In this document: in pieces, positions 6,524-15,416 of the stretch
How positions within the stretch are numbered: the first letter of the stretch is position 1
How the letters are laid out: the number at the start of each line of letters is the position of its first letter
DNA from: Psychrobacter jeotgali
GTDB taxonomy: Bacteria > Pseudomonadota > Gammaproteobacteria > Pseudomonadales > Moraxellaceae
Reading direction: 5' to 3'
NCBI RefSeq assembly: GCF_904846315.1
Contig: NZ_CAJHAF010000001.1
Location: forward strand, 2,108,001-2,172,000
DNA: 64,000 bases
The notes under the pieces: model-generated
The model's database searches: none
Told to the model about the DNA's origin: nothing
What the model saw: only the letters and a program-made list of their open reading frames with translations
Made by a program: the position numbers and the translations under genes

Positions 6524-9442
6524 CTACGGTTTGACCGCTACCAACACTCGAATAGAATCCGGAACTAAAGATAGGTTGGACAAAGCTTGTTCACCTTGCG
6601 CTTTTAGGTTTTCTAAGCGCTCAATCTCTTCAGGACGCACATTAGGATTGATAGTTTGCAAATGTTTTAGGCGTTTGATTTCTCTTGACCACTGTTGATT
6701 GAAGCGCTCACTCGCCTGCGCACCAATCTCGGTCAATTGAGCACGCGCAATATCCTCTGCTTCATAGTAACGTTGTTCAATCACATCACTGCGTACCTTG
6801 ATAACTTGCCGGGCCCTATTATTATCCAAACGCTCAATATGAGGCATGATCATCTCACTACTGATGCGCTCTGACAAATCACTGCCTTGCTCGCTAATAA
6901 AAACACGGATATTTTGTTTAGGTAAAGTCGCCGGCAGGTTTAGCATTTTCGGTGCAATTGCTTCTATGCGGAAATTAATCTCGAGCATAATCATGCCTTG
7001 AGGTACGGCTACGCTTTTGAGCATGGCGACCGTAGTATTGCCAAAAGTGCTGGTGCTAGCAAGCTCATAAATAGCTTGCATCAGCGGGTGCTCATGGGTA
7101 ATAAACTCAATATCCTCTCGTATTAGCGCCTGCTCACGATCAAAGGTTAAGGTCATACCGTCTTCATCACCGAGTGGGAGTCCTTCGACATATTCGCTAC
7201 TCTCCGCACTATCAGGCGGCGCAATCACCCACGAACCATCACGCTGCACACTATGGTCGATATTAGCTGATGCTAAAAAACGCTCCATAAATGGCGGCAA
7301 CAAATTATAGCTATCAAAATCACGCATGGCTTGAGCGATACGACCAGCGACCCGTGGACGACACGAGTTGTATTCAAGCAGACGATCACGGCCGGCCTGT
7401 AGCTGCGCCTCTAGATCCAATCTGGTTTGCTTCGCTTCTGTAATTAGTGCTTGCAGTGACGAGCGATTATCTTCTGTATCAGCCCCTTCTAGTAGTGGCT
7501 TAAGGGTTTGAATATACTGCTCTTGAACACTTTGAGCGGTTGGCGATATCTGATTGAACATGTTTAAGGCTTTATCGTACCAGTGATACAAACGCTCTTG
7601 CGCCGTTCCTTCAACATATGGCACATGCAAGGTAATTTTTTGGGTCTGACCAATACGGTCTAAGCGGCCAATACGCTGCTCTAAGGTATCCGGATTAGCG
7701 GGCAAATCCCACAATATCAGCTGGCTTGCAAACTGAAAGTTACGCCCCTCTGAGCCAATCTCTGAGCACAGTAAAATCTGCGCCCCTTCACTATCAGCAA
7801 AGAATGCTGCCGCTTGGTCACGCTCAAGTAAAGTCATCTGCTCAGTGAAAATAGCGGTTTTTATACCCGCATGTAGACGCAGTACCGCCTCTAAACTCTC
7901 AACTGTAGCACCACTACGGGCAATGAGGAGCACCTTTTTCTGCTTTAATTCACCTTTTAACAGCTCAATAAGCCAAGGTACACGAGGATCATCTTCTAAC
8001 CAGCCGCCATCTGGCTGATTTTCTTCACCCCAAAGCTGTTCACGCAGCTTGCCATTAGTTTGGTAGCTGTCTTGCCAGCTCTCAGGTAGCGCTTGAGGAT
8101 GCGGACGACTGCTGCGCCCATGAAAGCCTTTAACGCTCTCACGAGTATTACGAAACAATATTCGTCCGGTACCATGACGATCCAATAGTTCATTGAGGAC
8201 ATAAGTACGCAGCTTATCGTCTTCATTGATGGGTGCCAGCTCCTCTATGCTCAAGTCTAATAGAGCGCTCAAAGCTGCAACCTGACCGGCAGTTAGCGGC
8301 TTTTCTTCTATTAACACCTCAGCCACTGCCGCAGTCTCACCAAAGGCGTCTTGGCCGGCAATGAACTCATCTAAATCGTCAAAACGATCGGGATCGAGCA
8401 AACGTAAACGGGCGAAATGACTTTGCGTGCCTAATTGCTCAGGAGTAGCGGTCAATAGCATAACCCCAGGAGTTTCATCAGCAAAATCAGCGATTAGCTC
8501 ATATTTATCATTACCACCTTGAGCCTCATCCCAGTGCAAATGATGGGCTTCGTCAACGACCAGCAAATCAAATCCAGCCTCCATCGCCTGCTCATATAAA
8601 TCGTGATGATCAAGCAACAAGTCCATACCAGCGATAATACACTGCTCAGTGGCAAATACGTTTTGCTCAGGATCGTGCTCTTTAATAGCAGCCGTACGTA
8701 CCAAGTCAAACAAAGCAAAGTTTAGATTAAAACGGCGGCGTAGCTCAATCATCCACTGATATTGCAAGCTATCTGGCACTAAAATTAAAACGCGCTCAGC
8801 CTTGCCTGCTAGTAACTGCTGATGAATAATCAAACCAGCTTCAATAGTTTTGCCAAGACCAACCTCATCAGCGAGCAACACGCGCGGAGCAATACGCTTG
8901 CCTACTTCGTGAGCAATATAAAGCTGATGTTCAATAATATCGACACGCGCTCCCATCAAGCCTTTTAAAGGATGACCAACAAGCGCTGCTTGCATACGTA
9001 AGATATCTTGACGTAGATCATACCAATCACCACGCTCAACCCGCCCTGCAAGTAAGCGCTCAAGTGGTTTTGCTAAGGTAATGTTAGCGGCCAAGCGAGT
9101 TTCCATAATACTTTTATTAGCAGTCTCGCTATCGGCGGACTCTTTATCATTAGACTCGACACTGTATTTCAGTACCCCCATCACTTCATCAACAGCGGTG
9201 ACAATATAGTTATGACCTTCTTGATCATAAATACTATCGCCAACCTTAAATATCACTCTTGATAAAGGGGCAGAGTTTTTGGCGTAAACGCGAGTCTCTT
9301 CACTTTGTGGAAATAGGATGTGCACGCAGCGGTCATCTACATCGATAACCACACCCAAGCCAAGCTCGGACTCAGTATCAGATAAATGGCGTTGACCAAC
9401 GGCGAACTCGGTACTGTGCAATGCAGCGGCAGAAATAGTCAT
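6524..9442 (-). CDS. rapA: RNA polymerase-associated ATPase RapA (HepA)
   Basis: RapA is a Swi2/Snf2 ATPase that binds RNA polymerase and helps recycle it after termination. At 972 residues it matches the family length (E. coli 968). N-terminal Tudor-like domains come first (GVVIDVDDRCVHILFP, about residues 30-115). The helicase core has the Walker A LLADEVGLGKTIEAG, Walker B VVDEAHH, motif III LLTATPEQLG, and the second RecA lobe with SEIGSEGRNFQFA and RIGRLDRIGQ. The C-terminal third carries the RapA-specific domains. It is a single-gene unit with its own terminator and a 500-base upstream gap shared with a divergent sensor kinase. Confidence 0.96.
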   Translation of the reverse strand: MTISAAALHSTEFAVGQRHLSDTESELGLGVVIDVDDRCVHILFPQSEETRVYAKNSAPLSRVIFKVGDSIYDQEGHNYIVTAVDEVMGVLKYSVESNDKESADSETANKSIMETRLAANITLAKPLERLLAGRVERGDWYDLRQDILRMQAALVGHPLKGLMGARVDIIEHQLYIAHEVGKRIAPRVLLADEVGLGKTIEAGLIIHQQLLAGKAERVLILVPDSLQYQWMIELRRRFNLNFALFDLVRTAAIKEHDPEQNVFATEQCIIAGMDLLLDHHDLYEQAMEAGFDLLVVDEAHHLHWDEAQGGNDKYELIADFADETPGVMLLTATPEQLGTQSHFARLRLLDPDRFDDLDEFIAGQDAFGETAAVAEVLIEEKPLTAGQVAALSALLDLSIEELAPINEDDKLRTYVLNELLDRHGTGRILFRNTRESVKGFHGRSSRPHPQALPESWQDSYQTNGKLREQLWGEENQPDGGWLEDDPRVPWLIELLKGELKQKKVLLIARSGATVESLEAVLRLHAGIKTAIFTEQMTLLERDQAAAFFADSEGAQILLCSEIGSEGRNFQFASQLILWDLPANPDTLEQRIGRLDRIGQTQKITLHVPYVEGTAQERLYHWYDKALNMFNQISPTAQSVQEQYIQTLKPLLEGADTEDNRSSLQALITEAKQTRLDLEAQLQAGRDRLLEYNSCRPRVAGRIAQAMRDFDSYNLLPPFMERFLASANIDHSVQRDGSWVIAPPDSAESSEYVEGLPLGDEDGMTLTFDREQALIREDIEFITHEHPLMQAIYELASTSTFGNTTVAMLKSVAVPQGMIMLEINFRIEAIAPKMLNLPATLPKQNIRVFISEQGSDLSERISSEMIMPHIERLDNNRARQVIKVRSDVIEQRYYEAEDIARAQLTEIGAQASERFNQQWSREIKRLKHLQTINPNVRPEEIERLENLKAQGEQALSNLSLVPDSIRVLVAVKP

Positions 9443-9951
9443 AGGGCGATGTCTTTTGTACTCAGATAGAAAAAAGCGGATATCACAACTAGGGTGATAA
9501 TTAAATACCTACGCAGGCAAGCTATCAAGCCTAGCGGGTAAGCCCAATTAGTAGGCTTAGTTATCTGCATAATAAAGCGATAACACTGACCTATTATATA
9601 GGGTTAGCGGTTAGATGCGTACGCTAAGCTGATTTTTCAAGAGCAGATTAACATGTACGGTAAACCGTCAAAACAGTTATAAAATCTTGCTCTATAAAGC
9701 TTTGATAAAGCACTGATCAACTTACAATAAGTAACTTAATATTAATATCAGAAATAATATAGCAATTATATTTACATTAATATATATTAATAAACTTAAA
9801 CAATACCTTTAGACATTTAGTAGACAGAATGCTATTGTTTTAAAGGTTTTTCTAAAATAGCTCCTGGCAGCTCTAATCCCTCCCTCCTACCCAAGTGGAT
9901 TATAAGTAGCCTAAATATCTGTAGCTTATATGTTTCAAGGATGAAGTCATT
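9443..9951. other. Intergenic region between divergent rapA and kinase genes
   Basis: About 500 bases of strongly AT-rich DNA should contain both divergent promoters. I see no convincing ORF, terminator or structured RNA. AAGGATGAAGTCATT before the kinase ATG supplies its ribosome site. Confidence 0.55.
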
Positions 9952-12270
9952 ATGAGTACCTCTAAAAAAGTTGGTTTTTTTAACCAAGTCAGCACCCAGA
10001 TTACCTTTGTTTTATTTTTAGCCTTCACAGTAGTTCTAGCGGTAGTTTTTTACATAGTAGACCAACAAGGCTACGAAAAAATCCGCGTAGAATCTGAAAA
10101 GCTAATTATTCAAACGGGTAATACTACGGTTAATAGTATCTCCTCAGATATCAGACGGGTGATGCGTAGTGCGCTGGAGTTACAACAAAGTGCGCAGACG
10201 CTACCAGTACAAGAGAACCTGTTGCAGATAGGTTTAACCAATGCTTTTGACCAAAGTGACTACGGCATATTGGGTAGTGGCGGCATTTGGCCAGACCAAA
10301 ACGCTTTGGGTGATGAGGTAGCTACTCATCCCTTTTTAATGGTACGCCAAAATGGTGCTTATCAGCCTATATTTACTGACCCCAATCCTGCCAACCCTTA
10401 TTATCAAGAGGACTGGTTTCAGGTAGTCAAGGCGATTAAGCCCGAAGGCTGCTTGTGGCAACACGTCCGACCTTCAAGGGCTGGAGGGGAGCTTGCCATG
10501 AGCTGTGGTCTTGCCATCGAACGTAATGCTACCTTTTGGGGTGCCAGTACCGTTAACTTTACTCTAAATCAGATTCAGGACAATATTGTCAAATTAAGCG
10601 AACGTACGGGCTCAGGTTACATCCTTTTGGTTGATAACAGTGACAAGGTTATCGCCTCATCTAACCCTGAGCGTCTAAATTATATTGATGAAGAAACAGG
10701 CACCCCGCTTGATGTTCAGCAGGTTATTAATTCAGATCCAGCATGGCAACCTATACTCGATTTCTTAACTACGCGGCGAGCCCGTACGGTGGAAGAGGTC
10801 GCTGGACGTATATCGCCGCAAGTACAGCAAGCTTTGTATGGTATTGACCAATCTCAAGGTAATGGTACAACCGAAGGTTACGCTTTGGTCAATTACGGTG
10901 CTTACCTAAATGTTAGTGAAAACAATCAAGATACTTTAGATGAGCATTTACTGCAAAGCTTTGATCTTGCCAAAGATGAGTACTATCGGGGTAGTCAGGC
11001 CTATATATTTGAGATTCCTGAAACTTATTGGAAGCTAATACTTGTTCAGCCTGACTTTGAGATTAACGCTATTGCAGATAATCTGAGTAAAGATTTGATC
11101 AACTCGGTCATGTTTACCCTGTTTATCACTGTAGGTCTGATCTACTTTATGTTGACCTTTTTAGCCTTTAACCCCCTGCAAAGAACCACTGATAAAATTC
11201 TAGAAGCTGAAAAACTCATTGATGACAAGCAATATAATAAGTTAAGCGCAGTCAAATTTTCTAAGGGACGCAATGAAATCGGCCTAGTTAATAGCTCTAT
11301 TAGTGATCTATTAGACCGGATTCAATCCAACGAAGGTAAGCTGGCTAACATCAATCAGCAGCTGGAGGTCAAGGTAGAAGAGCGCACCGCAGAGCTGCAA
11401 GAGACGTTAAAAGAGCTAAAAAACTCCCAGCTACAATTAATTCGTTCGGAGAAAATGGCAACCTTAGGTCAAATGGTTGCAGGGGTTGCGCATGAGGTAA
11501 ATACGCCGCTGTCATATGTGCAAAACAATCTGGAGATTATTGGACAGCTCACTGAGCAATACGAAGACCTTATCGAGCTGGTACAAGGTCTAAAAAATAT
11601 CCAAAATGATAAAGCCGCATCAACTGCTGAGATTGAGCAATTACTGACAGAGATTGTGAGCGCTTCTAATGAGATTGAAGAAGATGAGTTGTCCAACGAG
11701 CTCAAAGAGTTGATCAAAGACTCTTTATTCGGCGTAGAGCAAATTACCGAGATGGTTTTGAACCTGCGTAACTTTGCCCGACTTGATGAATCAAAAGTTA
11801 AGACTATTGATGTGCGTGAGTGTATCGAGTCCTCGCTAAAGATTGCGGGTAACTCGATCAAACATCAAGAGATTGTCACCGACTTTGCACCAACGCCTGA
11901 GATTAAGTGTTCACCCTCACAGATTAATCAAGTCTTAGTTAACTTGCTAAACAATGCCTCACAAGCGCTAGGCGATAACCTTAACGGTAAGATTGAGCTG
12001 CGCACGCACGCCGATGATACCAACGTCTATATTGAGGTGGCTGATAACGGTAAAGGCATGAGTGAGGCTGTGCTCAAGCAGATATTTGAACCCTTCTTTA
12101 CTACCAAAGGCGCAGGCGAAGGAACGGGACTGGGTATGGCTATCAGCCAACAGATTATGGAGCAGCACAATGGCGATATCAGCGTGGTATCGACAGAAGG
12201 CGTGGGCACCACCTTCACTTTGACACTGCCTATTGACAATAACTTAGATGAACAGAGATTGGCGGCATAA
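9952..12270 (+). CDS. Membrane sensor histidine kinase with large periplasmic domain
   Basis: This 772-residue transmembrane histidine kinase has one membrane segment near residues 15-37 and a second near 386-408. They enclose a periplasmic sensing region of about 345 residues, which resembles a double-Cache domain by size and by motifs such as FLMVRQNGAYQPIFTDPNP. A HAMP-like linker and a coiled coil (EVKVEERTAELQETLKEL) precede the phosphoacceptor helix HEVNTPLSYVQNN, His514. A long helical insert follows, then the ATPase domain with N box (NQVLVNLLNNASQAL), G1 DNGKGM, F box FEPFFTT and G2 GTGLGM. The next gene is probably its response regulator. The ligand cannot be told from the sequence. 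Confidence 0.88.
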   Translation: MSTSKKVGFFNQVSTQITFVLFLAFTVVLAVVFYIVDQQGYEKIRVESEKLIIQTGNTTVNSISSDIRRVMRSALELQQSAQTLPVQENLLQIGLTNAFDQSDYGILGSGGIWPDQNALGDEVATHPFLMVRQNGAYQPIFTDPNPANPYYQEDWFQVVKAIKPEGCLWQHVRPSRAGGELAMSCGLAIERNATFWGASTVNFTLNQIQDNIVKLSERTGSGYILLVDNSDKVIASSNPERLNYIDEETGTPLDVQQVINSDPAWQPILDFLTTRRARTVEEVAGRISPQVQQALYGIDQSQGNGTTEGYALVNYGAYLNVSENNQDTLDEHLLQSFDLAKDEYYRGSQAYIFEIPETYWKLILVQPDFEINAIADNLSKDLINSVMFTLFITVGLIYFMLTFLAFNPLQRTTDKILEAEKLIDDKQYNKLSAVKFSKGRNEIGLVNSSISDLLDRIQSNEGKLANINQQLEVKVEERTAELQETLKELKNSQLQLIRSEKMATLGQMVAGVAHEVNTPLSYVQNNLEIIGQLTEQYEDLIELVQGLKNIQNDKAASTAEIEQLLTEIVSASNEIEEDELSNELKELIKDSLFGVEQITEMVLNLRNFARLDESKVKTIDVRECIESSLKIAGNSIKHQEIVTDFAPTPEIKCSPSQINQVLVNLLNNASQALGDNLNGKIELRTHADDTNVYIEVADNGKGMSEAVLKQIFEPFFTTKGAGEGTGLGMAISQQIMEQHNGDISVVSTEGVGTTFTLTLPIDNNLDEQRLAA

Positions 12271-12384
12271 GCTATTGGTTTACGACGTTGGTCATTTAGC
12301 GCTTATTAAGATGAACGTAAGATGCTGACGTCGATAATAGTAAAAACTTGCCATTCTACCATCATGAATTATAAGGATATAATT

Positions 12385-13350
12385 ATGACTGAGCTCCAAA
12401 TTACTGAAACCACTGACAGTTTTTCTGAATCAGCTATTGATTCAAAACCCAAACTGGCATTTATCGATGATGAACAGCGTATTCTGCGCTCGATGAAGCT
12501 CTTGTTTCGCAAGAGTCATGATGTTTTTGTCACTACTGACCCCAATGAGTATATTGACTACATTAAGGACAACCATGTCCATGTGGCGGTCAGTGACCAG
12601 CGTATGCCGGAACGGGTGGGTGTTGATATTCTACGTGAGGTTAAGGACATCTCACCTTCTACCATGCGAATTTTGTTAACCGGCTATGCGGATCTAAACG
12701 CTATTATTGGCTCTATCAATGATGGGGAGATTTATCGTTATCTAACTAAGCCCTGCAAATCTGAAGAGCTACAAACCGTAGTTGGACGTGCCACTGAGAT
12801 CGCCTTAACTTATAATGCTGACGAGGATGCGGATCAAATCGATAACGTGGGCTACAAACAAACATTATTGGTCATTGATGAGACCGATGAGCTTATAGCA
12901 CAGATTCGTAAGCAATTCTCAAACAGCTATAACGTGCTGCATGCGCAAAGCCTAGAAGATGCTTATGACTATCTTGCCAACTACGATATTGGCGTCTGTA
13001 TTACCGACATTAACGTCAGTGGGGAGAATATCGCCCCTATTATTTTCACCTTGAAACAAGACGCCCCGCATCTAGTGGTACTAGTACAGACCCAGTTTCA
13101 AGATGCCGGCTTGCTCATTGATTTGATTAATAAAGGTCAGGTTTATCGCTGTCTGCCCAAACCCATGCGTGCCAGCCTACTAGAGATTAGTGTCAACCGT
13201 GCCTTTCGTCATCATACTAAATTAAAAGCCAGTCCTGAGCTGGTAAAACGTTATGAGGTTGAGCACGACCCTGATAATGATGTGCGTATCGACCTTTCTA
13301 GTCGGGTGCGCAGCTTTATTGGCAAACTGCGTAAACGCTTTGCTTTATAG
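12385..13350 (+). CDS. Response regulator with two receiver domains, no output domain
   Basis: The start is placed at the ATG after AAGGAT; an upstream in-frame ATG would add 21 unlikely residues. The 321-residue protein has an N-terminal receiver (about 22-140) with Asp28/Asp29, phosphoacceptor Asp71 in SDQRMP, Thr99 and Lys122. A second receiver (about 158-278) keeps Asp165, Asp208 in ITDINVSG, Thr236 and Lys259. The remaining 45 residues are basic and too short for a known output domain. It lies 114 bases after the kinase gene on the same strand, so the pair is probably one system. It may signal by protein contact or pass phosphate onward. A terminator follows. Confidence 0.85.
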   Translation: MTELQITETTDSFSESAIDSKPKLAFIDDEQRILRSMKLLFRKSHDVFVTTDPNEYIDYIKDNHVHVAVSDQRMPERVGVDILREVKDISPSTMRILLTGYADLNAIIGSINDGEIYRYLTKPCKSEELQTVVGRATEIALTYNADEDADQIDNVGYKQTLLVIDETDELIAQIRKQFSNSYNVLHAQSLEDAYDYLANYDIGVCITDINVSGENIAPIIFTLKQDAPHLVVLVQTQFQDAGLLIDLINKGQVYRCLPKPMRASLLEISVNRAFRHHTKLKASPELVKRYEVEHDPDNDVRIDLSSRVRSFIGKLRKRFAL

Positions 13351-13374
13351 GTTTTAGCTCTTTGATACCACACC

Positions 13375-13407
13375 AAACCTCTGCTTTATTTTAAAGTAGA
13401 GGTTTTT
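13375..13407 (+). terminator. Terminator of the double-receiver regulator gene
   Basis: A 14-bp stem AAACCTCTGCTTTA/TAAAGTAGAGGTTT with one G-T pair is followed by TTTGG. It begins 25 bases after the stop codon. Confidence 0.8.
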
Positions 13408-13478
13408 GGTTTTAGCGTAGTCATGCTACATTGAAGGCTTTATAGCTATCTATTATATTAAAAATAAAAGGAGCGATT

Positions 13479-14429
13479 ATGAAAGCCGTATTATTAGATG
13501 AAGTAAGATTCTTAGAAGGTATTGAGCTACCTAAGCCTGAAAGGGTAAGTGAGTATGTAACTTTTGAAAGTACCTCACAAGACAATAAAACCATTATTGA
13601 ACGCTGCCAAGATGCGGACATTATGATTAGTGGTTCGCTTCGAATTGAACGTGAAGTTATCGAAGCACTACCTAATCTAAAGCTGATACAGCTAACCTCA
13701 AGTGGGATGAATACCGTAGACCATGAAGCTTGCAAAGATAATAATGTTGAACTATATAATGCCGCGGCGTTCGCATCCAAGGCTGTTCCCGAACATACCT
13801 TTATGCTTATGTTAAATGCCCTACGTGCAGGGGTTCATTATCATCATAAAGTAATCGATGGCAATTGGCGGGAAGCAGGCAGCGCAGAGATCAATCAAGC
13901 ACCTATGATAGATATGGAAGAGCAAACCTTAGGAATTATTGGCGTCGGCACTGTGGGCAAACGGGTCAGTGAAATCGCACAAGCCTTTGGTATGACGGTA
14001 TTGTGGGCTGAGCATCAAGGCAAAACACCACGCAATGAGGATTATACCGACTTTGATACCGTCCTAGCAGCCTCCGATATCATCAGCTTACACTGCCCTC
14101 TCACAGAACAAACTAAGCATCTCATCAATAAAGATACCTTAGCTAAAATGTCTAAGAAGCCTTTAGTGGTTAACGTAGCTCGCGGTGCAGTAGTAGACTC
14201 AAAAGCTATGGTGCAGGCGGTACAAAACAACCAAGTTCTGGGTTATGCTACCGATGTCTTCGAAAAAGAACCTATAGCAAAAGACGATCCTTTACTTAAA
14301 CTGGTAGAGCAGCAGCATCCCCGTGTTATTTTTAGCCCTCATGTTGCTTCAGGTAGTAAAAATGCCCATCATAAGTTGTGGGAGATTGTTCAAGAGCAAA
14401 TTAACGAATTTATTGATAATTACAAATAA
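13479..14429 (+). CDS. D-isomer-specific 2-hydroxyacid dehydrogenase, copy 1
   Basis: This 316-residue NAD(P)-dependent dehydrogenase belongs to the D-2-hydroxyacid dehydrogenase family, which interconverts 2-oxoacids and D-2-hydroxyacids (glycerate, hydroxypyruvate, lactate and similar). The nucleotide-binding motif is GIIGVGTVGKRV, followed by ALWAEH-like strand VLWAEHQGK. The catalytic set is present: Arg in NVARGAVVD, Glu in FEKEPIAKDDPLL and His in SPHVASGS. The layout is closest to HprA-type glycerate dehydrogenases, but the substrate cannot be fixed. It is followed after nine bases by a clear paralogue. AAAGGAGCGATT gives a strong ribosome site. Confidence 0.88.
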   Translation: MKAVLLDEVRFLEGIELPKPERVSEYVTFESTSQDNKTIIERCQDADIMISGSLRIEREVIEALPNLKLIQLTSSGMNTVDHEACKDNNVELYNAAAFASKAVPEHTFMLMLNALRAGVHYHHKVIDGNWREAGSAEINQAPMIDMEEQTLGIIGVGTVGKRVSEIAQAFGMTVLWAEHQGKTPRNEDYTDFDTVLAASDIISLHCPLTEQTKHLINKDTLAKMSKKPLVVNVARGAVVDSKAMVQAVQNNQVLGYATDVFEKEPIAKDDPLLKLVEQQHPRVIFSPHVASGSKNAHHKLWEIVQEQINEFIDNYK

Positions 14430-14438
14430 GGTGACAAT

Positions 14439-15383
14439 ATGAAAGCAGTATTTTTAGATAAGGGCACTTTTTCTGAAGGGGTCGATTTGCCAGCACCAGC
14501 AGGCGTTAGTGATTATGTTACTTATGGTGACACTCAAGATGATGCTGCGACTATCATTGAGCGCTGTAAAGATGCTGATATTATTATCGCTAATAAAGTA
14601 AAGATCGGTGCTGAAGTCATCAGTAGCTTACCTAAACTTAAACTTATCCAGCTCACTGCTACCGGCATGAACAATGTGGATAAAGATGCTTGCGATAAGC
14701 ATGACGTAGCACTTTATAATGTCGCAGGCTATGCGGTTAAAAGTGTGCCAGAGCATACTTTTATGCTCATGCTAAACGCCATGCGAGCAGGGTTTTATTA
14801 CCAGCAAAAGGTCACTGATGGCTCTTGGGGCAATGACGGTAGTTTTTGTCTACTTGATGTGCCGTTAATAGATCTAGAAGATAAAACCTTAGGCATCATT
14901 GGGGTGGGTACTATCGGCAAGCGGGTAACCGAGATTGCTAAGGTCTTTGGTATGAAAGTATTATGGGCTGAGCATCAAGGCCGAGAGCCTCGTAATAAGG
15001 ACTATAGCGCTTTTGATGAAGTGCTCGCACAAGCGGACGTTATTAGCTTGCACACCCCTTTGACTGAGGAAACTAAGCATTTAATCAATAAAGATACGCT
15101 AGAAAAAATGCAACAGCAGCCTCTACTGGTTAACGTGGCCCGTGGCGGTATTGTTGATAGCCAGGCTTTGGTTGAGGCTATTAATAATGAGCAGATTATT
15201 GGTTATGCCACTGACGTCTTCGAGCAGGAGCCTATTGTTGATAATGACCCTTTATTAAGTCTTAAAGAGCATCCGCGCGTCATCTTTAGCCCGCACAATG
15301 CTTGGGGCAGTAAAAGCGCTCAGAATACCCTATGGGAGATTCTGAGTAAGCAAGTTACTGATTTTATTAACGAGCAAGCTTAA
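14439..15383 (+). CDS. D-isomer-specific 2-hydroxyacid dehydrogenase, copy 2
   Basis: This 314-residue paralogue of the preceding gene shares whole blocks with it, such as GKRV, MKVLWAEHQGR, KHLINKDTL, NVARG and GYATDVFE. The cofactor motif is GIIGVGTIGKRV. Catalytic Arg (NVARGGIVD), Glu (FEQEPIVDNDPLL) and His (SPHNAWGS) are retained. Differences concentrate in the N-terminal substrate domain (for example YGDTQDDAATIIERCK and DGSWGNDGSFCLLD), which suggests different substrates rather than a redundant copy. It is only nine bases downstream, with AAGGTGACAAT before the ATG, so the two are probably co-transcribed. It converges on the flavin monooxygenase gene. Confidence 0.88.
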   Translation: MKAVFLDKGTFSEGVDLPAPAGVSDYVTYGDTQDDAATIIERCKDADIIIANKVKIGAEVISSLPKLKLIQLTATGMNNVDKDACDKHDVALYNVAGYAVKSVPEHTFMLMLNAMRAGFYYQQKVTDGSWGNDGSFCLLDVPLIDLEDKTLGIIGVGTIGKRVTEIAKVFGMKVLWAEHQGREPRNKDYSAFDEVLAQADVISLHTPLTEETKHLINKDTLEKMQQQPLLVNVARGGIVDSQALVEAINNEQIIGYATDVFEQEPIVDNDPLLSLKEHPRVIFSPHNAWGSKSAQNTLWEILSKQVTDFINEQA

Positions 15384-15416
15384 AAAATTAGGACTAAAAT
15401 TTTATAGAGATAGCAA

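Noticed and set aside
12322..12384. 21-codon N-terminal extension of the double-receiver regulator
   Set aside because: The internal ATG has AAGGAT in place and gives a normal receiver-domain start; the extension has no family resemblance.
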